A stretch of 29,348 nt of DNA from a virus. Shown here one piece after another: positions 23,115-29,348 of this stretch. The notes beneath the pieces were generated by a model. That model did no database searches. It was not told the origin of the DNA and worked only from the letters and a program-made list of their open reading frames with translations. The stretch is from positions 1,648-30,995 of IMG/VR virus record IMGVR_UViG_3300028384_000953; one strand, given 5' to 3'. Position numbers and translations under genes: made by a program. How positions within the stretch are numbered: position 1 is the first letter of the stretch; the number at the start of each line of letters is the position of its first letter.

Positions 23115-23537
23115 TTAAGATACTTGATCTTTACGGCTATCACCGACAGTCAAGAACATTCGTTGATCTAGTAATTGCGCTTTAGCAATAGCGATATTTG
23201 CAGCGTTACAGTCACCATATTGTAAGGCGCCATCTCGTAAGATTACATCTACACCACCTTCAAGCACGAGTAGATCGTAATTACCAGGAGTAGAAATTTT
23301 GTCAGCTACTGTAGAATCTGCTAAAACTATAAGCTTAGTACCGGCAACTGGAGGGTTAGTAGAGTTATCAATACGCTCCCAGTTAGCGCCTACCGCGATA
23401 AGAACATCCCCTATTTGAGAATCACTCTCTACAGTAACGGAGACAATTTTACGGGCAAGACCATACTCTGACTTATCTTCACTAAGAACAAGGTCATCAT
23501 AAGTACGGTAGTTTCTTGAATCATATGTTACAGTCAT
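23115..23537 (-). CDS. Head decoration protein
   Basis: A 140-aa protein just before the capsid gene, the usual place for a decoration protein. It starts MTVTYDSRNYRTYDDLVLSE, is mostly beta with VTVESDSQIGDVLIAVGANW and a LLVLEGGVDVILRDGAL stretch, and ends with a helix (ANIAIAKAQLLDQRMF). This looks like the lambda gpD-type family, which stabilises the expanded capsid. Ribosome binding site AAGGATTTATAAAA. Confidence 0.78.
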   Translation of the reverse strand: MTVTYDSRNYRTYDDLVLSEDKSEYGLARKIVSVTVESDSQIGDVLIAVGANWERIDNSTNPPVAGTKLIVLADSTVADKISTPGNYDLLVLEGGVDVILRDGALQYGDCNAANIAIAKAQLLDQRMFLTVGDSRKDQVS

Positions 23538-23549
23538 TTTTATAAATCC

Positions 23550-24482
23550 TTATAAACCTTGTTTTTGTTGTTTAATAAGTTCAGACATTGCTTTAGTTAG
23601 AGCTTCGTCTGATGCAGAACGACCATCAGGGTTACCTGAAGTTTTAAGTAACGCTTGGTCAGACACTGGCGTAGTTTCTTCAGCATCTTCCGCAGAGTTC
23701 GCTCCCTCTAGGGCAGCCTCTAACGCAGTGTTAGCTTTAGTAAGAGCTGATAGTATCGTTTTACCTGCGTCTTCTAACTCCGGATGCAGACTAATCTCCA
23801 TTAAAGCTTTTACCATACCCGTTTGATCTTCTACGTAAGAGCAAGTTTTAACAAACTCGGTAGTCACTTCTTTCTTATGTGCAGCTGCACGGGCTTTAAG
23901 TAGTTCTTCAGATTTTCGTAGAGCTTCGATTTCTGATTGTTGTTTCTCTAGTACGGCGTTAAACTCATTTTTTTGTTTTTCAAGTGCAGCCATCATTTCT
24001 TTAGACATACCGGATTCTCCTGTTTGAATGTCTGATTTTTCATTATCCTGAGGAGAAACCCCAGATTTATTAAGTACTTTATCACCAACTTGAGCTTTAA
24101 GACTTGTTAGTTCCTTGTATAAGCTCTCTGGTACAGAAGAGCCTACCTGAGCACTTTTTAAAAGAGTCACTCTACCAATTTTATCTTGTAGGTACTCCTT
24201 ATAAGTTACCTCTCCTCCTGGGTTAACTTCGGTACTATACCCTAAAATACCTGCCAAGATTTGTGCGTCCTCTGTATACATATCAAGAAAAACGCGAAGG
24301 AACTCTACCATGGTAAGATCTAAGGTAACCTCTTTCTCTACCCTAGAGGATTTTTGCAGTAAAGTTGTCATCTGATTTGCAGCAGCAGAAACTAAAGCAA
24401 CGTGGGGTTTACTCCCATCTTCTCTAGGGCTTATAAAATCCATGTATGTACAAAGATGTTTTTTACTTTTATCTAGTGCCAT
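23550..24482 (-). CDS. Scaffold-like protein
   Basis: I place the start at ATG 24482, overlapping the protease stop (TGATG), rather than the GTG one codon earlier, giving 310 aa. Residues about 1-130 form a globular part; about 165-210 are a long charged helix (EMMAALEKQKNEFNAVLEKQ, then SEIEALRKSEELLKARAAAH), typical of scaffolds. The C-terminus is polar and ends SELIKQQKQGL, fitting capsid binding. It lies between protease and decoration genes. Maturation would need removal by the adjacent protease. Confidence 0.75.
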   Translation of the reverse strand: MALDKSKKHLCTYMDFISPREDGSKPHVALVSAAANQMTTLLQKSSRVEKEVTLDLTMVEFLRVFLDMYTEDAQILAGILGYSTEVNPGGEVTYKEYLQDKIGRVTLLKSAQVGSSVPESLYKELTSLKAQVGDKVLNKSGVSPQDNEKSDIQTGESGMSKEMMAALEKQKNEFNAVLEKQQSEIEALRKSEELLKARAAAHKKEVTTEFVKTCSYVEDQTGMVKALMEISLHPELEDAGKTILSALTKANTALEAALEGANSAEDAEETTPVSDQALLKTSGNPDGRSASDEALTKAMSELIKQQKQGL

Positions 24483-24883
24483 CACTCTTCCTCATATACA
24501 ATTTTGCCGGTGCAACCTACAGAAAGTCCTGTTATCTCACCGTTTTTAACTTGTCGCCAAAGGGTTTCCCCCGCATCTGATTCAGGAAAATACCACTTCT
24601 GTAACCAAGTTCCTTCAGGAATAACCGTCCCTTCAATATTCATTTCACATGGAGTTACGTAAGATTCCAAAATGTTGGCACTATCTATATCAAAAACATG
24701 CTGGTAATTACCTTGGTTGCACTGTAAATTGAACTGGTAGCAACCATTTTCAACAGCATCTGGTGTAAACTTGGTATTATGTGCGTCATAAACCCCAGGA
24801 GTGGCTACCACCCAAAGCGCTACACGTTTCTCATCAACGCTTTTTAATAAAGTGGTTTCTACTGTTTGTTTATCATACTTCAT
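24482..24883 (-). CDS. Prohead maturation protease (XkdF-like)
   Basis: A 133-aa protein with the XkdF/S78-type serine protease pattern: VALWVVATPGVYDAHNTKFT (21-40), YQHVFDIDSANILESY (60-75) with likely catalytic H62, and GEITGLSVGCTGKIV (115-129) with likely catalytic S121. It follows the portal gene with a TAATG overlap and is followed by a scaffold-like gene, the classic portal-protease-scaffold order. The enzyme would cleave the scaffold, and perhaps capsid, during prohead maturation. Confidence 0.82.
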   Translation of the reverse strand: MKYDKQTVETTLLKSVDEKRVALWVVATPGVYDAHNTKFTPDAVENGCYQFNLQCNQGNYQHVFDIDSANILESYVTPCEMNIEGTVIPEGTWLQKWYFPESDAGETLWRQVKNGEITGLSVGCTGKIVYEEE

Positions 24884-26397
24884 TAAGATTTATCCTTATT
24901 CGCTGTGTTAGCGTCTCCGGTAACCCCTGTGGAAGCCCCTGTGCCGTTGGGCATACCCTCCTTCATACCTTCTCCAACTTTATTTTCAGCTTCGCTAGTC
25001 ATTACAGGTTTAATCGGTCGATTCCTGTCTACAGGAGGCATACCAGCTCTGCCTCTAATCCATTCAGATAACCCTTCATCCACTTCTAAAGCCTTAACTG
25101 CTACTACTTGTTGGATAAACTTACCAAGAACATCTAAGTCGGTTTGAACTATCTCATCGATCACCAGTTTAGGGGTATCACCTTTAATATCCCAACCGTT
25201 AATTGCTAGGGTAGGTTTAATCAGATCATCGTTAAAAGGTTGTAGTAAATCTTGTAAAACGGTTTTTACTGAAACTTCTAACAAGTTGTTCTTATTATCC
25301 GATAAAGCTAAAGAACCCGCCTTATCTTGACCCATTTTTAAAAGGTCTGCTAAGAACGTCATAAGGATCTTGTTTTCGTAAGAAGTTATTATTTTCTCTG
25401 TGTCGTAAGTTTTAGGTTGATTACTTTCGAGATAATCTAACTTAAATTTTTCTTGCTTTGTGTCCTCATCAATATCTCTAGGATACAAAACCCCAAACTG
25501 TTCAGCTTGACGAACACTTGAAACTACTTGCTTTGCATGAGCTAAAAATAACTTTTTATCCTCGTCTGCGTTAGGGTCAAAGTACTCCGCAGGTAAACCG
25601 TACTTTGGAACGGGACCAGAATCCTTTTGAATACCTAATGCCTGACTCTTTTCAATGATCGTTAGATAACTCCACGCAGAGTAACACCCTCTATAAGCAG
25701 AAGTCCCCTCTGGATTACCCCTTTGTTGATCACGAACGAAATGTATAAATTTATTACGAGGTATGAATTTTTTAACGCCTGTCAGTTTAGGTGCAGAAAC
25801 ATTATTAGTGCCACCTACATAGTTAGATTGAGGTGTTGTTGTGTACCAGCAACCTAAAACTTCGTCAAAATCCTCATCCATCCACCAGTGTTTAATAGCA
25901 TGCTGTGATCGGGTAGGTAAAGAATGCCAACCCCATTTACCATCATTGTAAATCGAGTTTTTACCGTCTCGTTTCTTCCATTTCTTTAGGCATATATGAA
26001 AGCCGTAGCGCTGGGAAGATAAAGCCTCCTCTAGATATACAGAGAAAGGTTTAGTCATATCACCCATACATTCATTTAAAAATTTAATTTGCTTTTTTTG
26101 TTTTGCTGTTGGATTAGACCGGTCCACCGAAAGTTTTATAGTGGTGTTCCGTATCATCGCTCTGAACGCAGTCTCTACTGACGCGATAACAGAGTTAAGG
26201 GACATTTTTAGGTAGGTGTTTCTATTAAACTCTGGGGAAAGGTCTTTTAAAAATTCTTCGCAAATTTGACCTGATGTGATTTTTAATCCAGACTCCGAGA
26301 AACTGGGAGCGATTTGAGTGGATTTGTCGTATAACCCATCTTTTGGGTCCGAAGGTACTTTTGGGGAGGTTGTTACAGCTCCTAGTATTCCTGTCAC
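24883..26397 (-). CDS. Portal protein
   Basis: A 504-aa portal. The start is GTG 26397, with AGGAGG six bases upstream; an ATG two bases before it is out of frame and meets TGA at once. Typical features are the Arg/Trp-rich middle (RYGFHICLKKWKKRDG), a central FVRDQQRGNPEGTSAYRGCY with YLTIIEKSQALGIQKDSGPV, and the C-terminal half with helical wing/crown segments. The C-terminus is Gly/Thr/Asn-rich. It lies after the large terminase, with a 93-bp AT-rich gap that holds a copy of the dyad element. The subunit forms the dodecameric DNA channel. Confidence 0.88.
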   Translation of the reverse strand: MTGILGAVTTSPKVPSDPKDGLYDKSTQIAPSFSESGLKITSGQICEEFLKDLSPEFNRNTYLKMSLNSVIASVETAFRAMIRNTTIKLSVDRSNPTAKQKKQIKFLNECMGDMTKPFSVYLEEALSSQRYGFHICLKKWKKRDGKNSIYNDGKWGWHSLPTRSQHAIKHWWMDEDFDEVLGCWYTTTPQSNYVGGTNNVSAPKLTGVKKFIPRNKFIHFVRDQQRGNPEGTSAYRGCYSAWSYLTIIEKSQALGIQKDSGPVPKYGLPAEYFDPNADEDKKLFLAHAKQVVSSVRQAEQFGVLYPRDIDEDTKQEKFKLDYLESNQPKTYDTEKIITSYENKILMTFLADLLKMGQDKAGSLALSDNKNNLLEVSVKTVLQDLLQPFNDDLIKPTLAINGWDIKGDTPKLVIDEIVQTDLDVLGKFIQQVVAVKALEVDEGLSEWIRGRAGMPPVDRNRPIKPVMTSEAENKVGEGMKEGMPNGTGASTGVTGDANTANKDKS

Positions 26398-26436
26398 ATA
26401 ACCTCCTAAATAAGTAATTAGTATATTTATACCAAC

Positions 26437-26488
26437 TTACCACACTTTTTAAAAAAGTCCTGTAAAAATTTAACTAATTTTACTAAAT
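26437..26488 (-). promoter_or_regulatory. Conserved dyad/promoter-like element, copy A (before portal)
   Basis: On the minus strand this has GTAAAA and TTTTAC arms around a short spacer, then 17 bases, then TGTGGTAA. A possible extended -10 (TGGTATAAAT, 26425-26434) follows, ending about 28 bases from the portal GTG. A near-identical element lies at 28868-28920. I infer a phage-specific promoter or operator. Confidence 0.6.
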
Positions 26489-26490
26489 TT

Positions 26491-28038
26491 CTAGCTTAAG
26501 AACGGATTATTGCCATTAATTTGTTCAAGTTGGGTTAGATCAGGGATAGTCATAGGTCCCACTGATTTCTTAGCTTGTACTAAATGGTTATAAACAGTAG
26601 CTATTGCATCAGCTATATCATCTTTTTTAAGATCATCTTTATCAGAGGATTTAGTAACACCATCAAATCTTTCTAACTGCCGGTAGAACTCCGCTAATGC
26701 TTTTGGATGGAAGGTACTCTCTACAATGTAGATAACACCGTCCTTAAGGGCGTGCGCAAAGGGAGTGAACCGTTGAAGTTTACCTTTCCCTCTAGCGGCT
26801 GCGTCATCCTTCTGGACAAGTAACCCATGGCTCCTCAAAAGGTTTGCTGTTAATAAATAATCAACAGAACCTCCTGCGGGGTCTTTGGGGATAACTTGGG
26901 TAACGGCCTCTCCATCATGAAGTGCTTGTTTAAGCAGAACGTCTTCCCGTTCCCCTGGATTAAGTCGGAATATTCCGGGAATCTGAGTTTTTTTATCAAT
27001 GTTATCTGAATGGTGGTCCCCAAATACTACGAATTGACCTTTATTAGTCTTAACCATTCCTACCCCTGTCGTGAAATCAGGGTTGGTTGTGACTTCCGTA
27101 ACCGCCGCATAACCTTTATCCCAACCTCTTGCCTTTACTCCGGGAGGTACCCTATCTAACTTGATAAAATCATCTCTGGTACACAGTTGGGTGCCTACTG
27201 GGCGGACTTTCCAATTCCCGTACAGGTTTCTCTCTTGCTCTACCGGAGGTAATGACAGCAAGTCTTGTAGGTACTCTGGCTCTTGATTTATAAGTATTTG
27301 GTTATCAAAAATGTTACCTGCCACGAAGGTGTAAGATTTAGGTTCAACTGTTATCCATTTATCTTCAATGGAGTTATAAACCCTACATAATTCAGGGTAT
27401 TTTTCCATTAACTCCTCTTTGCTATCAGAGAGGATTATGTCGGGGCCTTTAGTTATGTAGTATCTAATTTTACCAGATTTTGACCTATCTGGTCTACCAG
27501 ACTCCTCTAAGTAAGGATCTACCAGAGCAGCTAACCAATTATCCGGGTCTGGGTTACAAGCTAGTAACATAAACTTAGGGCAGGTGCTACCAGGGTTTCT
27601 GTTCCTAGACATAAGGAATGTAATCTGTTTCTTCGAGAATTGTACTGCCTCGTCAAATATAATTATATCGAATTCTAGTCCACGGTAAAGCTCTACATCC
27701 TTTTCATGCATAACGTACTGAAAGTACCAAACAACATTACCAGGGAACCTTAACCTCATAGGTTTTGTAGTGTGTCCGTTTTTTATTAAGTACGGACTCA
27801 TCAAAATACGACATTTCTCAAAAAATTGTTCAATCTGACCAGATGTCTGTCGAAAGAAAATGACTTTAGAGTTAGGGTGATATAGTGAGATTAAAGCTTT
27901 CAAAGGAAGTAAGTGAGACTTCCCTGAACCCATGGCACCGCCGTAGATCATAAGCTTTACCATAACATCCATAGCAATCTCTTGACTGCCAGGTTGAGGT
28001 TCTAACTCCTTATTATCCTCGATATAAACCTTGGTCAT
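26491..28038 (-). CDS. terL: Terminase large subunit
   Basis: A 515-aa ATPase/nuclease. Walker A is GGAMGSGKS at 33-41, Walker B DIIIFDE at 124-130, and a coupling segment LLACNPDP at 158-165. The nuclease domain starts with GWDKG (D307), includes KDPAGG (D386) and ends with KKDDIADAIA (D473, D474, D477), the three acidic positions expected in this fold. It follows a 49-aa ORF and precedes the portal gene. The ATG at 28038 has GGAG about 7 bases upstream. Confidence 0.94.
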   Translation of the reverse strand: MTKVYIEDNKELEPQPGSQEIAMDVMVKLMIYGGAMGSGKSHLLPLKALISLYHPNSKVIFFRQTSGQIEQFFEKCRILMSPYLIKNGHTTKPMRLRFPGNVVWYFQYVMHEKDVELYRGLEFDIIIFDEAVQFSKKQITFLMSRNRNPGSTCPKFMLLACNPDPDNWLAALVDPYLEESGRPDRSKSGKIRYYITKGPDIILSDSKEELMEKYPELCRVYNSIEDKWITVEPKSYTFVAGNIFDNQILINQEPEYLQDLLSLPPVEQERNLYGNWKVRPVGTQLCTRDDFIKLDRVPPGVKARGWDKGYAAVTEVTTNPDFTTGVGMVKTNKGQFVVFGDHHSDNIDKKTQIPGIFRLNPGEREDVLLKQALHDGEAVTQVIPKDPAGGSVDYLLTANLLRSHGLLVQKDDAAARGKGKLQRFTPFAHALKDGVIYIVESTFHPKALAEFYRQLERFDGVTKSSDKDDLKKDDIADAIATVYNHLVQAKKSVGPMTIPDLTQLEQINGNNPFLS

Positions 28039-28049
28039 AGGTCACTCCA

Positions 28050-28199
28050 TTACTTCTTATTCCAATCAATCTTATCGAAGTTACTTCGATAGTTCTCAGC
28101 AGAGGTGTGCATTTGTTCACGCTCTCTTGCATTTTTAACAATATGTTTTTTATACTTTTCAGGGTCATTAGCTTTATGGTATCTGATACCTTTATACAT
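28050..28199 (-). CDS. Small basic hypothetical protein
   Basis: A 49-aa frame (MYKGIRYHKANDPEKYKKHI, then basic/polar residues ending DKIDWNKK) with AAGGA before the ATG. Its stop is 11 bases before the terL start and overlaps nothing. It is Lys/Arg-rich and might bind DNA, but there is no family match I can name. A terminator hairpin lies just upstream, so its expression depends on read-through or antitermination. Confidence 0.6.
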   Translation of the reverse strand: MYKGIRYHKANDPEKYKKHIVKNAREREQMHTSAENYRSNFDKIDWNKK

Positions 28200-28223
28200 A
28201 GGGATTCCTTGGTTAGTTAACGG

Positions 28224-28254
28224 TAAAAAATAAAGCGGGAGGAGGAGGCCCGCT
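28224..28254 (-). terminator. Intrinsic terminator between terS-like gene and terL operon
   Basis: On the minus strand a perfect 6-bp stem AGCGGG / CCCGCT (28234-28254, loop CCTCCTCCT) is followed by TTATTTTTT. This is a standard rho-independent terminator. I see no clear promoter between it and the 49-aa ORF at 28199, so downstream genes may need partial read-through, antitermination or an unseen start site. Confidence 0.75.
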
Positions 28255-28313
28255 CATGAAAGGTACTACAGCATTAGTTATTTTTATTATAAGGAGGGAG
28301 TGAGGGCGGGTGT

Positions 28314-28706
28314 TTACGAGTAATTTTTTATACGGGGCCGGATTACAGAAACCTTATCATTAGCGATAGTTTCTTTTATTTTTTGTATGGTCTTTTCTTC
28401 CGCATTTGAAAGATCGGTTTCATCAGATGTTGTTGAAGGTTCTTCTGAAGGCTCTGCTAACGATCCTTTCTCCTGGATAAGAGGCTCTTCTAAGAACAAC
28501 TCCGGGTTCATAGACTTAAAGTGTTTCCAAACGTCAAGAGCAGCACGGTAACGAACTTGTGCGGTTAATTCCTTTGCTGGGATACCAGTTAGTTCTGAAT
28601 CCCCTTCCATGATACCCACCATCAAGTTCCATGCACCAAAACCTTCTTCCAGTACTTGGGTTACTGCTTTCTCCATCTGCCTTTTAGTTAGAGTTTTCTT
28701 CGTCAT
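28314..28706 (-). CDS. Putative terminase small subunit
   Basis: I place the start at ATG 28706 (130 aa), since GGAGG stands 4 bases upstream; the in-frame ATG at 28724 lacks such a site. The first ~80 residues are helical (KRQMEKAVTQVLEEGFGAWN, then LTAQVRYRAALDVWKHFKSM), and the rest is an acidic linker with Ser/Glu/Thr and a basic tail (RPRIKNYS). Placement two genes before terL is right for a small terminase, but no helix-turn-helix can be shown. Confidence in function is moderate. Confidence 0.5.
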   Translation of the reverse strand: MTKKTLTKRQMEKAVTQVLEEGFGAWNLMVGIMEGDSELTGIPAKELTAQVRYRAALDVWKHFKSMNPELFLEEPLIQEKGSLAEPSEEPSTTSDETDLSNAEEKTIQKIKETIANDKVSVIRPRIKNYS

Positions 28707-28833
28707 AATACCTCCAAAGGTCATTATTATTGTTATACAGGTTATCTAAGTATTCCCCTAGATCAAACTCTTGGAAAGAATCAAGATCTGTTTTATTATA
28801 GTCGTTGAAGTATAAGATCTCTGAAGGGTACAT
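28684..28833 (-). CDS. Small acidic hypothetical protein overlapping terS-like gene
   Basis: A 49-aa ORF (MYPSEILYFNDYNKTDLDSF, then acidic and Asn-rich, ending YYDEENSN). It is the first frame after the control region, about 32 bases past the putative -10 of element B, and overlaps the terS-like ATG by 23 bases. There is no strong ribosome binding site, only GGT about 10 bases upstream. Possibly a real leader gene for the packaging operon; family unknown. Confidence 0.45.
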   Translation of the reverse strand: MYPSEILYFNDYNKTDLDSFQEFDLGEYLDNLYNNNNDLWRYYDEENSN

Positions 28834-28867
28834 AACGGTAATACCAATTTTGTGATTTTGTTTTATA

Positions 28868-28920
28868 TTACCACAAAAGTTTTAACCCGTTCTGTAAAAA
28901 TTTAACAGTTTTTACTATAT
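28868..28920 (-). promoter_or_regulatory. Conserved dyad/promoter-like element, copy B (before packaging genes)
   Basis: On the minus strand, GTAAAAA and TTTTTAC arms flank CTGTTAAA, followed after 18 bases by TGTGGTAATAT, which could be an extended -10 (TGGTAATAT, 28865-28873). It matches copy A over most positions. The first ATG (28833) is about 35 bases past its end. Confidence 0.6.
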
Positions 28921-29097
28921 AATATATCTTTACAAGAAACTCTTTAGATATAACTATATAGGTAACTGTTTAAGATTCTATATAAAGGACTTGTTAAAAA
29001 TCAAAAACTTAACTTAAATATAAGTTAAAATAATTTAAAGTCTTTTTATTGCTTTAAGAGATTGTTAACAATGTATCGTTTAAACAAACTTTTTAAG

Positions 29098-29126
29098 TAT
29101 CCTCTAAAAAACCCCTATACAGGATA
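29098..29126 (-). other. Inverted repeat at predicted transcript start
   Basis: Perfect 6-bp arms (TATCCT / AGGATA) are 17 bases apart, starting at about the +1 expected from the promoter at 29133-29161. It could be an operator or a 5' stem in the transcript; the spacer includes a TTTTTT run. Confidence 0.4.
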
Positions 29127-29132
29127 ATTCTT

Positions 29133-29161
29133 ATTATACACTATTTTGAACCATTTGTCAA
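29133..29161 (-). promoter_or_regulatory. Consensus sigma70-type promoter
   Basis: On the minus strand, TTGACA (29161-29156) and TATAAT (29138-29133) are separated by exactly 17 bases. Both boxes match consensus fully. The predicted start is near 29126. It points at the packaging and structural genes, with a leader of about 290 bases before the first ORF. Host RNA polymerase should recognise it. Confidence 0.85.
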
Positions 29162-29203
29162 TACTTTATGTATATTTTACTGTTATTTTATGTAAAGGTC
29201 TGA

Positions 29204-29299
29204 TTAATAGGACTTTATTAAGGAATATTTAACAGTCACTGAAACAGTTATCTTAAATAGGAATCTTAAAACTTTAAAGACTTTTTTTAATTTCGTCAT
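29204..29299 (-). CDS. Doubtful 31-codon ORF upstream of the main promoter
   Basis: The ATG at 29299 has a good AAGGA site five bases upstream and encodes a small basic, hydrophobic peptide (MTKLKKVFKVLRFLFKITVS and 11 more). It lies upstream of the consensus promoter and ends at TAA 29204. It may be the last gene of an upstream operon or a chance frame in AT-rich DNA. Confidence 0.25.
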   Translation of the reverse strand: MTKLKKVFKVLRFLFKITVSVTVKYSLIKSY

Positions 29300-29348
29300 T
29301 TCATTCCTTATATTTGGTTTAACCTTTAACAGAATCTTAATCAGTTAT

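Larger units (their letters stand above)
28834..29348. other. AT-rich control region without substantial genes
   Basis: About 515 bases with no gene of normal size. It holds the consensus promoter, the start-site inverted repeat, dyad element B, three plus-strand TTTAACAG octamers (28901-28908, 29228-29235, 29325-29332) and a CTGTTTAA variant near 28967. The sequence GAATCTTAA plus a CAGTTA-like tail also occurs in both orientations. Apart from a doubtful 31-codon frame (29204-29299) I see no coding potential. Confidence 0.6.

Noticed and set aside
26225-26443. A 72-codon minus-strand frame starting inside dyad element A
   Set aside because: It starts at a GTG with no ribosome binding site and overlaps the portal gene in another frame with no family-like content.
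28834-29348. tRNA or structured RNA in the AT-rich region
   Set aside because: No cloverleaf, T-loop or other conserved RNA core was found; the region is mostly A/T with promoter-like motifs.

Overview
This 29.3-kb window looks like the virion-structure and lysis region of a tailed bacteriophage with a contractile tail (myovirus morphology). Every gene I can support is on the minus strand, so transcription runs from high to low coordinates. Genes are tightly packed: starts and stops usually overlap or lie a few bases apart, and AGGAGG-type ribosome binding sites are common. The DNA is moderately AT-rich and has no tRNA, rRNA, transposon, integrase or CRISPR. The sheath, tube, spike and plug types and the gene order resemble Felix O1-like or KPP10-like myophages of Gram-negative hosts. 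The GH108-type lysozyme and the fibre-repeat style would suit a gammaproteobacterial, possibly marine, host, but that is inference.

Layout in transcription order. (1) 28834-29348 is an AT-rich control region. It has a consensus sigma70-type promoter (29133-29161), an inverted repeat at the predicted transcript start, recurring TTTAACAG octamers and a dyad element (28868-28920). A second copy of that element lies before the portal gene (26437-26488). (2) Packaging: a 49-aa acidic ORF, a putative small terminase, an intrinsic terminator (28224-28254), a 49-aa basic ORF and the large terminase. (3) Head: portal (GTG start), XkdF-like protease, scaffold-like coiled-coil protein, decoration protein and E-type major capsid protein. 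(4) Neck: a single-pass coiled-coil membrane protein, three connector or completion proteins, a tail terminator-like protein, a small membrane protein and an unusual 1313-residue repeat protein.

(5) Tail: sheath (DUF3383-like), tube (DUF3277-like), tail assembly chaperone with a -1 frameshift extension that is not an obvious separate gene, and a 609-aa tape measure protein. (6) Baseplate: hub, Dit-like protein, spike with an HxH tip, plug, gp25-like wedge, gpJ-like wedge and a gpI/gp48-like wedge. (7) Host recognition: a 107-aa unknown protein, a collar-domain fibre and a beta-helical tailspike; the last two share an N-terminal anchor-like module. (8) Lysis and accessory: GH108-type endolysin, PhoH-like ATPase and small ORFs running off the left edge.

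Together these genes package DNA, build and mature the prohead, join it to a contractile tail, arm the baseplate with receptor-binding proteins and lyse the cell. The most interesting points are the duplicated dyad element, the terminator inside the packaging operon, the giant repeat protein between tail terminator and sheath, the non-canonical frameshift region and a frame-disrupted small gene near the left end.
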